From Oxytricha trifallax (taxonomy: Eukaryota > Ciliophora > Spirotrichea > Sporadotrichida > Oxytrichidae): 64,000 bases of DNA. Shown here piece after piece: positions 12,078-24,390 of this stretch. Under the pieces are notes generated by a model. That model ran no database searches. It was given only the letters and a program-made list of their open reading frames with translations, and had not been told where the DNA came from. How positions within the stretch are numbered: position 1 is the first letter of the stretch; every line of letters begins with the position of its first letter. The translations under genes were made by a program, and so were the position numbers. The stretch covers positions 22,793-86,792 of the forward strand of contig ARYC01000743.1 in assembly GCA_000711775.1 (NCBI GenBank), read 5' to 3'.

Positions 12078-12638
12078 TTAATCATTTAATATTCATTAGC
12101 GAGTCCCACTTTTATTTTACTATTTATTACTGATAATATAGTGCCTAAGTCATGTAATTAATCAAATGCTGAGAATCCTCTATATAACACCTAATCTAAT
12201 CCAGAAATTCTATTCTATTAAGTCTACTATTCAGTTTCAATGGGCATAACATGCATAATAACTGCTGACAAGCCCCTCATGCTAAGACCTGATAATCCTA
12301 TCCGTATTCTTATAATACATTATTGTGTCATTTAGATTATATAAATAATAAATAAGACTAAAATAAACTCAGGCTTGCAATTAGTTCACACTATTCAGTA
12401 GCTTTTTAGTTTAATAATTAGAAATCCAAAACGTTGGGCTTTACGCCCTTTGAATGACATTTATAAAATAATTATTTTGGTAAAGTATTTTTTTAGTTTT
12501 ATCTTATGGTTGTTTTAATAATTAAGACACCAATTAGTTCATTCTCTCACTCTATCCCTTTTCTTATCTTTCTCCCTCTACTTTCTCATTTTTCCTATAT
12601 CTAATAGGTTATAGTTCTTTATATTTTTGTTTGTTTGA
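12078..12638 (+). CDS. 186-codon open frame, unknown
   Basis: Open from just after a TGA to TGA 12636-12638. The middle (after ATG 12240) reads MGITCIITADKPLMLRPDNP and then Ile/Leu-rich membrane-like segments; the last 40 codons come from a pyrimidine-rich stretch and may not be coding. Length alone is weak evidence with a one-stop code. Confidence 0.33.
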
Positions 12639-13666
12639 ACATTTTTCTTGATGATCTTTTTTCCTTGATATATTGAAGTTTAACCCATATATTTTTTATT
12701 CAGTTAATCAAGAGAGTAAATTCACTCTTTTTATTTCTTAAGCTACTATAATAGTATCATTCTAAAATAAATCTATGACAGTGGATTTTATTATCGAGTA
12801 TTATGTATATCTTTCATTCAGATAATATGAGAATATATATAATTCTATTTTAAAAAGTATGTTTTGATATCCTTTTAGTTACTTATCAGGGATTACCAAT
12901 CAGAATTTGATCTTAGTGACCGCTTTGGCTTATTGGTTATTAAATCATTAACAATTTACTAATCAAAATTATTAGTCTAGTTTGTCTAGTTATCAAATAT
13001 GTCCACTTTATTTAATTTATCGACTTTGATAACCCCTAATTTTATTTTAATTGAATTGCTATTTTTATTATTCCTCTACACCTCTTATCAGTGTAAAGTG
13101 TTGGAATAGTTGAAACTTTACTAAGTTTTTGCTCTGATGTTGGTTTTGTTATTTTTAAGTTTCATTACTGTTTTTTGTGTGACTCAATGATTATCTGTTA
13201 ACTTATCTGAGTGAAATTTAGAAGATTACATCTTAGAGTTTTTCATTTGGTATTTTTTAAGGATTGTCTGGTTTCATGGTAAGCTGGAAATATCTTATGA
13301 AGTTAAATATAGTTTATTGTCTAGCTTAGATGTTTGTTCATCTTTCACTATAAATATAGTACTTGATATCTCTTCGGTAAGTTATTTTTATTTTTTGTTC
13401 AACTAAAGTTCAATAGCCATTGGCACTATGCCATAGCACATTAGCTTTGTCTTACTCTTTTGTAGTGTTTTATTCTTTTTTTGTTAGTTCGAATAATTCT
13501 ATCTTTTAAGTAAACAGTGAGTGACACACCGGTCTATCTTTCTAGGCATTAAGGTATAGATATTAATTTTATATAGCAAAAACTTTCAATTGTTATTGAA
13601 TTTATGAAATTTATGAGATTTTATGATTCTCTTTTTCTTTACTTTTCTTAGTTAAGTATTTTAATA
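12639..13666. other. AT-rich stretch without a convincing gene
   Basis: T-rich on the plus strand; no clear coding island seen. Confidence 0.4.
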
Positions 13667-14080
13667 TTGTAGGAATACATTCGAAATTGGGAAATTAATT
13701 TATATTAAATTAATTATAAATGAAAATCTTGGCAGTTAAAGTTGGCTAATTTAAACGATTTTGGGCTCATTCGATAGAGAATTCAAAATTAGCTGGACTT
13801 TATTATTGACGGTACTATTTATCACATCCCTGGAGCGAGATAACTCGACTTTAATTAAACACCTCTAAATTCATTAATTTATATTCTCACATTAAAGTCG
13901 AGTTATCTCGCTCCAGGGATGCGATAAAATAGTACCGCCAATAATAAAGTCCAGCTAATTTTGAATTCTCTATCGAATGAGCCAAAGATCGTTCAAAATG
14001 GACAACTTTAACTGCCAAGATTTTGATTTATAATTAATTTAATTTAAATTAATTTCCCAAATTCGAATATATTCCTACAA
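13667..14080. mobile_element. TA-flanked foldback (MITE-like) element, copy 1
   Basis: Starts TTGTAGGAATACATTCGA and ends with its inverted match CGAATATATTCCTACAA, flanked on both sides by TA, the target duplication typical of Tc1/mariner-type elements. The whole element folds back: arms of about 190 bp (13667-13860 and 13890-14080) are nearly identical in inverted order around a short AT loop. The strongest part is CCCTGGAGCGAGATAACTCG in the left arm and its complement in the right arm. No ORF of its own. Confidence 0.8.
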
Positions 14081-14720
14081 TAGCTACTTCCCCTTATTTA
14101 TTTGCATTAAGTATCCCATTATTCTAAGGGTGAATTTAAGTTTGCTATTTTAAGTTTTCTTTTACTATAGATCAAAATAAAGAGATTTGTCTAAGTATTC
14201 TATATCTGATGGTAAATTTAGTTAATGATGATTATTTCATTTTACTTCTATCATCAATTACAGTTTTATATTATTTTATTTATAATAATTTTTATTTTTT
14301 TATCAGTCATCGTTATTTTCATTTGCTCTAATTTAAAAAGCATTTTAAAATAATTTTATGTAATTTTTCTTAAACTTTTTTTTTCAAATCTTAAAATGAT
14401 ATTCTTTAATTGCTCATTATAGATATGACATAGAAGTTTACGCTTTTCAATTAGTAAATTAATTTAATTTTTTTATATTTTCTAAAATATTAATAAAATC
14501 ACTTAAAATCAATGAATAAATTAGTTCTCTTTGCTTAAAAATGTTAAAATTCAATGCGATTTAATTTTTTATGGTTGGTAGCTGATAAAATTTCAAGTTT
14601 TTATTATTAAAATTTTTTATTAACTTAGCAACCCTAATTATATATTAGACATTAAATACAGCTTAAATCCCTTTTTTAGCTCCATAAATTCTCTTAAATA
14701 ATACATAACTATTTCTATTA
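14081..14720. other. AT-rich spacer between two foldback elements
   Basis: No gene recognised. Confidence 0.45.
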
Positions 14721-15136
14721 TTGTAGGAATACATTCGATTTGAGAAAATGAATTTAAATTAAATTAATTAAATATTAAAATCATGGCAGTTATCAAATCC
14801 AAACTGAATCAAAATTCAAGTCTAAATGGATTCTACGGTAGATCCCGCAATTTAAGCTGGACTTTACTATTGGCAATATTACTTAATCATCCCAGGAAGC
14901 GAGATATTTTGGTTTTGAGCTAACTCCCAAAAATAGTATAATAGGTTTTTATCGCTTGGGTGATGAGATAAATTCATTATAACGATAACAACCACCATCT
15001 CATTTTTAATTCGCTATTCAGAGAGTATAATATTGTCATGGTTTGGAGACATTTTCCAAAAATATAACTGAAGGTAATTAATAATTAATTAATTTTAATT
15101 TTATTTCATTTACCCAAATCGAATGTATTCCTACAA
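14721..15136. mobile_element. TA-flanked foldback (MITE-like) element, copy 2
   Basis: Same ends as the copy at 13667: TTGTAGGAATACATTCGAT at the left and ATCGAATGTATTCCTACAA at the right, with TA on both flanks, and almost the same length (416 against 414 bp). The interior shares the GCTGGACTTTA...GGCA block but has diverged, and the foldback is partial. Terminal identity with internal divergence is typical of a mobile family. Confidence 0.8.
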
Positions 15137-15459
15137 TAATAAAGGGGAGAAGTTTAAAATTCTTCTCCTCATCTCCCCTCATTTAAAAATATTCTCTCCT
15201 CCTTTTATTTTTCCTTATAATTAAGTTTAAATATTATTAGGCTGCTCCATTTTTTATCTTATAATTTATTTTTAAATTTCAAAGTTCTTAATTACATTCA
15301 ACTGTTATTAAATACAAATTCGGAGACACAATTGACTTAACTATCTATAATATAACCACTATAGAGCTTCTTTTTCAAAAGTGAGATTAAACTTGCAATA
15401 CTTGTATTATGTGCTTTTCATTATAATGTAAAGTAAAAATATCCAAAAATTAATAATTA
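15137..15459. other. AT-rich stretch
   Basis: No gene recognised; begins with a short TC-rich patch (15150-15200). Confidence 0.4.
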
Positions 15460-15700
15460 TAATTATTGACCAGTCATTTGAGGCTAAAGGACATCCTAAC
15501 TGTCAATTTAAAAATACCAAAGTCTCAGGACATGCCTTTTTCACTTGGCGGTTCCTGCTCTCTTGTTATTTTTTGTCTTAAATCTTCTTCCTTCCTCCTC
15601 ATCTTTGATTTCATTTTTTTAAGAAGTTTTTTCTCTTTTTCATTCCGAAATCATAGTCATAAGGTGTTATTTGCAGCGTATCACTATCAATCATAGAAGG
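15460..15700 (-). pseudogene. Charged coding fragment, unknown
   Basis: Minus strand from an ATG near 15697 (MIDSDTLQITPYDYDFGMKK), into a Lys/Arg/Glu-rich helix after a one-base shift at an A7 run, then an in-frame TGA followed by more coding in the same frame. The plus-strand open frame here is a shadow. The shift at a homopolymer could be decay or a base-calling error. Confidence 0.37.
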
Positions 15701-16594
15701 CAAATTACTTGTCAATATACTTTACTTAAAATTTAGAAATCTATTTCCCTTCTTTAGATTAGGTTTTCTTGATTTAAATAGCTGAATTAAATCAATTATG
15801 ATAAAATTTGCATGCTACTGGAAGCATTAAAAAAGATTTGAAATCTTTGATATTCATGTTGGTCACAAAATAACTCTTATTCTGAAATTCTTTATTATTT
15901 TAAAGTATACTTACCTAATAATTGCCTTAACTTAATTCTTTTCTGCTTGTAATGAAAAATTTCTAAAAATTCATGGCGTATGATAAAAACAATATCAAGA
16001 ATGATATTTTTTTCGAATAATTTTGAATAAATAAAATATATACTGTTAATATTAACATTGTTATAGCTAGAGCATATATGATTAAAAGCAAGTAGATTGC
16101 AAGCTTATCCAGATTTAAATGAATATAAGACTTTTATATTTTAATCATAACAAAAAAGCTCTTAATATTCTTATATATACTATTAATAAATGTAAATTTC
16201 ATTAAATCACAGATTTATTGTAAATCACTCTAAATGCTACAAATTGACTTAAATATAGATGCTTCATTATAAGAATTCGTTATTCTAACTTTAGAACACG
16301 TTATTAGCAAACCAAAAATTAATTCTGATAAATATTATAAAACCCCAAGAGTAATTTTTTGAATTAAGTTGAATTTTAAATTAAATAAATTACTATATTT
16401 TATTATTATAAGTTTTTTGGTTGCTTTATGATTAATCAAATAAGTACTTATATATATATATATATAGGGCCCTAATCTAAAAATTAAAAGCAACCAACTT
16501 TTAATGATAGCTCTAATTAAATTTTATTCTCATTTTTATACCCTTAATAATTATTATCAATATCTCTGCCAAATTTAAAGATGCTGAGCCCTGA
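15701..16594. other. AT-rich stretch
   Basis: Includes a TA run near 16449-16466; no gene recognised until composition changes sharply near 16570. Confidence 0.4.
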
Positions 16595-18284
16595 GAATCA
16601 ATTATCTCACAGGATCATACCTTTCCTCTCGTCCTCATCAGTTAAACTCGATCCCCACCTGCTGCCGCCAACTCTCCGCGCCTAACTCGTGCCCTCATAT
16701 ATCCTGACGAAGCCATCTTCTGGACGCGACTCAGGTGCTTGCTGGACAACCTATCCTTTGTCCTCAGATCATACTAGGAGATTGACGAAATGGTTTAAAC
16801 CATCTTTGGAAGGAATGCAACCACTCACTACCAGGAGATGGTAGATCACAGTATTCAGCTCCACCTATCAGTCCGCAAGCTGGACTTTCATAAAGACATA
16901 ACCTACTTGAAGGAGATGAAGGGAGACTTGACTGGAGAAGCAACCGTGTGAGTAACGATGGGAAGACACAACGATGGAGACGCGCCCAAGGTCAGAGGTG
17001 GGGCCCTCCCTAATAGATACTTGACAAAACCCCAACCGCCATTGAGGATTTCACGATGGACCAGACAATGAGGCATTCAAACATTGAAGATCAGGAGAGG
17101 ACGCCCTCAGTGGATGCAGGTTGAGAATGTGCCGATTCCTAGCCTGACTCCTCATCAGTGGGCTGCCTGTCTTTAGAATTACATCAGTAGCTGAACGAAT
17201 AACTTAAAAAAATAAAACAACCTAAAAAATAACTAATATATTCCATACGGTCACACAACTAATAACATAGTGACCCAGAAACAATTAAGAAACCAAGCAA
17301 AAGGCCAGCTGATAAAGACCTCCAGGAGATGTACATTAGAGCTCCCCACGGCCAGTGACGCCGACACCCTCACGGATTTCTTCAAGTGCTATTAGGAAAT
17401 CGTTTAGAAAATTCTTTTAAGCTAGAGAAGGAAAAATGATAGCCACTCAGGAAGAAGGACGCTCTAGTCACCCCTGATGACTATAATTTCTAACACCTAA
17501 TGTCGACATGAGCTGGCTCATCGACGCCTTCACCTATTCCTTGGTCGCCCTCGCTACCTGATCCTCTAAGAGGTCTGATTAGGGGTTAGTTTATTTACAA
17601 ATTACCTTTGGGGATCATCATTTAATTAATTAAATATATATATTTATATCTTTGATTATAGGGAAAAAGTAAATCGAACGCAACTCCGCCAGAGCGTGTG
17701 CTTTGTGCCCCGAAACCCAAATTACTCCTAGTTTTGAAAGGGATATCGAATGACCTTAAGTTCTCCACACTAGCTCAATATTCGCTGAAAAACTCGAAGG
17801 CAAAAAGGTCTGGGAGATTTTGTAAGTTTTAAAAATTTGATCGTTTAATAGCTTAAATCAAGGGTTTAGTTATAGTTTAAATAGCTGCCCTATTTTAATT
17901 AATTAAGATTAAAACTTTAAAAATTAAATTCGATTATAGAAAATGGAGTGCTCCCACTGCACCAGACACTAGCAGAAAGTCCCACGCCAGAATCGCCAAG
18001 ATCGTCTCTTACTTTGATAAGGTCAGGACCAGGCAGTACATCCCTCCCTTCGACAGCATTTTGGACGAGGTCGAGGCCGCCCCTGAGGGTCGCGAGGAGG
18101 CAGAGGTGGCATGGCATTGGTTCATCAGTGTATCTCCCACATTCAAGTAAATGCTCCTGTAGAGATCCCTAAGTCACAGCTCCATAAGGGAGGTTTGGCC
18201 ACTTGCCACCATTCACGAAAGAGATACATCTTCCTGATTAGGGAAGGGACGGACAGCTTCTTGAAACTGGGATGGTTCTTTTGA
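16595..18284 (+). pseudogene. GC-rich multi-exon gene, heavily frameshifted
   Basis: Base composition jumps to about half G+C, unlike anything else here. Best-looking pieces, in changing frames: YPDEAIFWTRLRCLLDNL (near 16700), KTPTAIEDFTMDQTMRHSN (near 17040), LHQQLNEQLKKIKQPKKQ (near 17185), ASDADTLTDFFKCYQEI (near 17360). Two AT-rich introns interrupt it: 17585-17661 (GTTAGT...TTATAG) and 17822-17939 (GTAAGT...TTATAG). The last exon (17940-18284) reads SHARIAKIVSYFDKVRTRQY, EVEAAPEGREEAEVAWHWF and, after one more shift, RKRYIFLIREGTDSFLKLGW, ending at TGA where composition drops at once. Composition and intact introns suggest a once-active gene, or one of foreign or highly expressed origin. 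No family recognised. Confidence 0.6.
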
Positions 18285-20690
18285 ATTACCAAATATATCA
18301 TTAAGTTTAACTTTCCACCCACTTTTGTATTTCTCCTAATGGGGTTTCATTTTTTCAGTATTTAAGTTTATTAAAAGTTCAGATATTAATTTTATCATTC
18401 TCACAATTGCTTATAAAATTACTCTTGGGTTTTAGCTAATCTAGATTTAATGAAGTATCACTAGGCCATAGTAACTAGACTTATTAATCAAAATATCTAT
18501 AACATAATTTAAGTAAATATTCTTTATTTGTTAAAAAGTATCTTAACTAGTTCATTATTTTGATTATCCATCATTAAACATAACTCTTAAGTATAATAAT
18601 AATACACTGCATAAAATTCACATAAAAGCAACTTTAATGATTTATCAATTTATATTATTAATTCTAATTATTATAAATATACAGTCCATCTCCTTCGAGT
18701 GATGGATGATATCTCATTATTTAAACTCAATATACAGATAGGTTTCTATCTTATAATTTACCATTTATACAATTATTTACTCACTATTGTAAAGTTTTAC
18801 CATCAATTATTATTATAGGTGATGGCCATAAGAAATTAAGTGTTCTTAATATGCATCATAATTGTAATTGCACTCGAAATGTCTTTAGGCCATTATTGAG
18901 CTTTGGTCTATTGTTAAAGCTCATATTAAAATGCTAATTTCACTACTGTGGAATCTGTATTGAGGCTGTGCTCTACAGAATGACTACACTTCTTAGATTT
19001 CTCAAGCTTAGTCTATTAATAGTATTTATAAAATAGTAGAAGTAATAGTTGGATTTTACTTTAATAATTAATCGGAATTGCGAAGATTATGTTTATTAGT
19101 AAGCAATAATTTTATTTAATTTAAATATTTTGATAAGTTATCATATTGCAAGGATTTTTTCTATATATAGAAATGGTGCTGTCACAAGAGTCTTTTGAAT
19201 ATGCTTTTTTCTTTTTATGTGGACTAGATTAATTCTTAGTCGCTGTAATTTTTTCTTTTTAAAATTATTGTTAGGTGTCTAATTCTATATTTTAGACATT
19301 ATTCTCATCTAAGTAGTAATTTTCTAAGAATTAACTATTTCTGCCAAATCTGATTCCTTAGTTGATTTAAAAAGATGTGACTAGAGTTAATTATTGTTTG
19401 GTTCTGCAGTGGATTTGAAGAAGTCATTGATATTTTATGAATTTATGGTTTCTTTACACTTGTCTTGCTAGTTAACTGGTTAATTTGATCTATACTTAAA
19501 TTGAATGGTCAGGCATTTTTTACTTGTTCTACAGCTGTTAGAGCTCCAAGATGGGAGTATTGATTTATCGGTAGTTTTCTCTGATTTTTGAATAGACATT
19601 TTAGAGTTAAAGTTGGAGTATAAAAATTTATAAAGTCGATTATTTTATACTATCATCTGTAATTTTTAGAGTAGCTAGATGTTTGTTAAATATAATAGTT
19701 TTCTAGTTCACTATAAATTTTGTTTTTGTTTTTCAGTGAGTATATTCATTTTATGTTTGATATCTTTAATTAATAAATGAGTAATATTTAATTTAAATCT
19801 ACCTTAAATCAATTGGTTTATATATTTATATTCTAATGGTATTAAATTATAAGAATAAGTATAATATGTAATTCGAATTGATGTAATTATATTTACTATT
19901 CTTTTTTAGCTGCAATACAATTTATCATTCCCTGATTATAAAATTATTATATGCCTGCTCAAATTTTCTGCTTACTGCTTAAATATCTAAGAATTAAACT
20001 GTGATTAAGTAGATTAAATTAATATACTATAAAATATTATAAAGCATTTCGGATGTAATCATAACTGCTGATCAGAATAACAAAATTGATGAGTTTAATC
20101 ATTTGAAACTATACGCTGTCCTCTAACCAGTCACGATTGATGTTAGAAAACCTCAAAATTATTCTCATGAAGTTTTTGGTTTGCAGATGTGTAGTAATTA
20201 TATAAATATACATATATATTAAAGTTAGAATCAGAAAAATTGGAAGCAAGTTAAAATTATAATTACTAATCTATATAAATAGTTTTTACATTCAAACTAA
20301 TGCTAAATAATATAGATATAAACAATAATTATAATCTACTTTAATATAAGAAATATTTTTCCTGAAAAAAGAAAGTTTGCTTTAAAAAATATAGATATTT
20401 AAAATTTTATTTTTGAGGCTTTTACAAATTGAAGATATTTCTCAAATAATGCTATTAAATAGAGTGTTCAAAGCTGCGTGACTTTAGTTCAATAAAAATC
20501 ATTCATTTTTAAAGCCATAAAGATTTAGCATATTTTCAGATTATAAAAGCCTATTGAATAGAACTTGACACACATCTTACTTTTTAATATCATTAGCAGT
20601 TTTTATATACCTAAATATTTAGAGTAATGATTTAATAGTTAAAAATAGATTATATTTAATAATTTTTATATTTTAATAATTTATATATAT
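18285..20690. other. Long AT-rich stretch
   Basis: Little can be assigned. About 18824-19120 on the plus strand opens with ATG and a hydrophobic, signal-peptide-like start (VFLICIIIVIALE) but contains in-frame TGA codons. The remainder is homopolymer-rich. Confidence 0.35.
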
Positions 20691-20766
20691 ATATATATAT
20701 ATAGATATTATCATATATAGATTATATATAATATATATATATATATTAATGATAATATCTATACTA
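20691..20766. repeat. TA-rich palindrome
   Basis: TA dinucleotide runs enclose an inverted repeat: AGATATTATCAT near 20703 and ATGATAATATCT near 20750. It can form a hairpin directly upstream of the MORN gene piece. Confidence 0.6.
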
Positions 20767-20839
20767 TATTATATTCACGATTTTTTTGAAATAAAGTGAA
20801 TTGTATTAAAAAATAAATTAAGAATATAAGAATATGAAA

Positions 20840-21045
20840 ACATGTCTGATCAGAAGGTGCAGTGTCATTCATTTAAAATGTAAGTTACAAAAAACATATC
20901 TAAAAAATTAATTTTACAGGGGTGGCACCAAGATCGATTGAGAAGTACATGCGAGCAAGAGTCAACTGAAGACTAAGAAAAACACAAGAAAAATTACACT
21001 CACGCTGATGGAGCTAAGTATGTAGGAGAATGGAAAAATGATAAC
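20840..21045 (+). CDS. MORN-repeat protein segment with intron
   Basis: Exon 1 ends at 20879 with a VSFIQN-like sequence (one base out of frame with the start of the island). A 40-nt intron follows (20880-20919, GTAAGTTACAAAAAA...TTTTACAG). Exon 2 reads GWHQDRLRSTCEQ, an acidic Lys-rich linker and then DGAKYVGEWKND, a clear MORN repeat of the YEGEWKNG type. MORN repeats bind membranes or act in scaffolds. A related segment with the same exon-intron-exon structure lies on the other strand at 53800-54020. The frame runs into T-rich sequence after 21045, so this is probably one macronuclear-destined segment rather than a whole gene. Confidence 0.65.
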
Positions 21046-22667
21046 GCTTTTTTTAATATTTCCATTTTTTATTATTACATTTAATATTGCTATTATTATT
21101 TATAAATTTGAATTTAAATTTCAACTTATTTCAAAAAATCTTGAATATCTAGATTAATTTTTTGAAGCCATGTGCTTTATAAAATATATAACAATCTAGA
21201 CCTGTTTTTACTAAAGTTGATATTCTTTTGTTTAAATAACAATCTTCTCTTGTCTGTTTCATCTGTTAATAGGGGCATCATTGGCAATAGGAAGGCACAG
21301 GCTGTATCTCTAAGCCATTTTGTTCACACTTTCTTGAGATTTTTTGAATTATCTAGGTGATTTTTTATCCCATCTTAGCGAGACAACAGAAGCTAATCTA
21401 ACTTTAATATACTTTTCATTCATAATAAAGGCTGGTATGGTTATTAAATAATTTGCAAATGTTTTAAAAACATTACTGCAAACAGTTTTATAATAGTTTA
21501 TAACATATTTTATTAGATTAAGTTTTTCAAATGAATTTTTATTAGTTTTTATATCTGTTTTTGAAGTTGATATTAAACTTAAAGCATTAATAAATGGTGA
21601 AGGCGCAGCTTTTTCTATTATCCAATTATATGCGTAATATAATATTGCAAAGAAGTTATTTCTTCGTCAAATAAATTTATCGATAATATTATAATAATCG
21701 GCTAGACTTCATAGTAAGAAGGGGGAATCCTAAGTGAGACTATGAGTAACCTGCAATATGTAGTATTTCTCCAATTGACTATAAAAATTTAAACATACCA
21801 AGCAATTTAGATAGAGATTATTTACTAATATTTATTAATAAAGGCATGCAATTCAATTATTAAATTCTAGAAATTATTAACATTGTTGCTATGAATTTTA
21901 TACTTAAAATATTCTAGTAAATTTTCTATCTTTCTGAAGATAAAATTAAATTTTGTTGCTTTACTTGGGTTCGCCCTGAATCCATTAATGTTTAGTTATT
22001 AAAACATTATTTTTTATTTAATTTTAAAGGAAATGGTAAAGTTTTTGTCAAAATTATTTTCTTGTTTTAGTTCTAATCTAGCTAGACTTAGTTTGCTCTT
22101 TTTATAAACTTATTTCGTGTATAATTGAAGAATATACCTTGTAGTATTATCATTTTAAGACTAACAACCAAAACCAGATTCTACCTATCATGTCTTAAAT
22201 CCCATAGTTATATTAATTTGGTAGTCAAAGGCCTATATCTAAAGCCATTAATCAGAATAATCTAAATAAAAACTCCTTTTTCAGAGATCTTTCAGTTTAA
22301 AATATCGTCATTTTCTTTTTGGAATAAGTATCAAACTGTGACTTGTATGAGTAGCAAGTGTTACAATGCCAATATGCCGATCTGAAGTATTGATAACATT
22401 TTAAAGTCATTCCTGATCAATGACCATAAATAATAAAAGAAAGTTAAATCAACTTTATTAAAATTCTAAATAATATATTTAAATTGATTAAACTAAGCGG
22501 CTGATGCATTTTAGAAATTTATACCAGATTATTATTATAGTATATTATCTGTACACAATTAACACCTTGATTAAACAATGTTAGAGTCATTTGAATCAGC
22601 TCTGATACTAACGAATAAATATTTAAACTTCAATATACCACAAAGCAGCTTATTTATGTTTTCTTGC
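21046..22667. other. AT-rich stretch with weak coding patches
   Basis: Patches near 21240-21360 and 22280-22375 (plus, FKISSFSFWNKYQTVTC) are open and less AT-rich but cannot be assigned. Confidence 0.35.
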
Positions 22668-23193
22668 AGTTTAGCAACTTCGACACTGACAAGAACTAAC
22701 TCTTAGCAGCTTTTAGCTAGAAAATTTGACTTCAAGGGAGAAATCATCCAATACTACAACACTACTGCTAAGACGAAAGGCAATAAAGCAATATTAATCA
22801 TTCTTATACAAATTTTAGATAAAAAACAAAACAATCAAAGCAATTAATTGTAAGATTGATAAAATAGTTAGCGCAGTCACCTAAATATCTTACTAAAAGC
22901 TAGGTTTTATAAGAAAAAACTTCTACAACTCACAACTACCACCTTCAAGCCTTATCTATTTCAATACACTATAAAATATTATATTTTTGCACACTAAAGC
23001 TAATTATTTTAATTTCTTAAGACTTTGATAATCGATAATGAAGTCATAATATCAAAGACAAGAAAGAAATAAAACCGAAGCGAAAAGAGAAGAGATAAAA
23101 AACTAAGATAAGGAAGAAACCCGCAGAAAAGAAGACTAAAAAGAAGTAATAGGAGATTCTGATTAAAATTATCATATAATTGCAGGACTATGA
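22668..23193 (+). pseudogene. Coding island with splice acceptor and charged C-terminus
   Basis: A splice acceptor (TTTTCTTGCAG) precedes an exon reading FSNFDTDKNQLLAAFS, then, one base over, KFDFKGEIIQYYNTTAKTK. A further frame gives NCKIDKIVSAVTQISYQKL. The 3' part from ATG 23038 reads MKSQYQRQERNKTEAKREE and continues highly charged (coiled-coil-like) to TGA 23191-23193. These look like successive parts of one gene in three frames. No family recognised. Confidence 0.45.
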
Positions 23194-23877
23194 GTCAGGG
23201 ATATAAGTTAATTATTATTTTATTATTAAAGTTTTAAATTATGATAATTTATAATAACATTTTTAAAAAGAATTTAGCATAATTGATTTATTTTAAAACT
23301 AAATAAATTTCTTCATGGGGCCAAAATTATTTTTATAAATGTCTAAATTATAAGTAATAACGAAATTAATTAAAATAATTTCATATTAACTTTAAATGAA
23401 TATATATTAATAGTGTCATAACAATCAGCAAACAACGAATTAATAGTAATTGACTATAATAAAATTGAAACTAAGTAAATCTCAATTAAATTATAAGTTA
23501 AAATACTACTAAAATTAAGAATAATAGAATTTATAAATCATATTTAGCGAGTTAAATTATAAATTGTTGGAAACCAATGTATCATATGTAGTTGAAAAAA
23601 TAATCTCAAATAATGGAGAGATAGAGTTGGTGAGTAATTAATGAGTTTAAGATGCATTTTTAAATTAATAATAATTGTATATTTAAGTATTTATATAGTG
23701 AATAAATTTCCAATTAGATTTAATTACTAACCGAAATTATAGATATAATATTAGATTTAACTATAGTTATGATGTGGTGATTGACCAATAAGATTTAAAA
23801 ACTACTTAATGATCATAATTCTTGCTTAATTTATTCTCTGATATTTATATTTAATTTTACAAATTTAATTATCTTAA
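23194..23877. other. AT-rich stretch
   Basis: No gene recognised. Confidence 0.4.
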
Positions 23878-24390
23878 GCTTTATACTATATATAATTAAA
23901 CTTTCGAGGATCTTCTATTTTTTGGGACATCTTTGCGGCTGATTTTATATCTTCAAAGCTAAGGAGAAAATCCGTACTTCTCCTTATTCCATGAAGGCTT
24001 GTATATTCACTCTTTCAATGTTTAACTTGATCTTCAATTACCATCAATTCTATAAGAAATAAATTTAGAACTACTTAAGGAAGAAATGACATGATTTTAG
24101 TATAAATATTTATGAGTACCTCTAATGACAACCTATTTTTTAGATAACATCATTTAGGGTCTACTAAAATAATTATTGCAGAACTGTTTGATCTCGTCCA
24201 CAAATCACTCATAAATGATAATTAATTTAAATATTTTACTATTCCAATCCTCTCTTAAAGGAGCATTAGATAATTGATATATTAGAGTTACTTAAAAAAT
24301 AGACTAAAATTATGGTCGTTTACTACATTAATAAACTCGCATTAGATCTCAACAGTTGAAAAGCTTATCTAAACCTTATTAATTTTATGA
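23878..24390 (+). pseudogene. Coding island, unknown helical protein
   Basis: First frame to TGA 24092-24094: TFEDLLFFGTSLRLILYLQ...NPYFSLFHEGLYIHSF...ELLKEEMT. Second frame from ATG 24112 to TGA 24388-24390, 92 residues: MSTSNDNLFF, IIIAELFDLVHKSLINDN, QRSIRQLIYQSYLKNRLKLW. The short gap and similar composition suggest one protein with a frameshift, though the second part could stand alone. No family recognised. Confidence 0.45.

Noticed and set aside
17917..18172. Short frames on both strands in the GC-rich exon
   Set aside because: They overlap the last exon, whose own frame gives a more protein-like sequence ending where composition drops.
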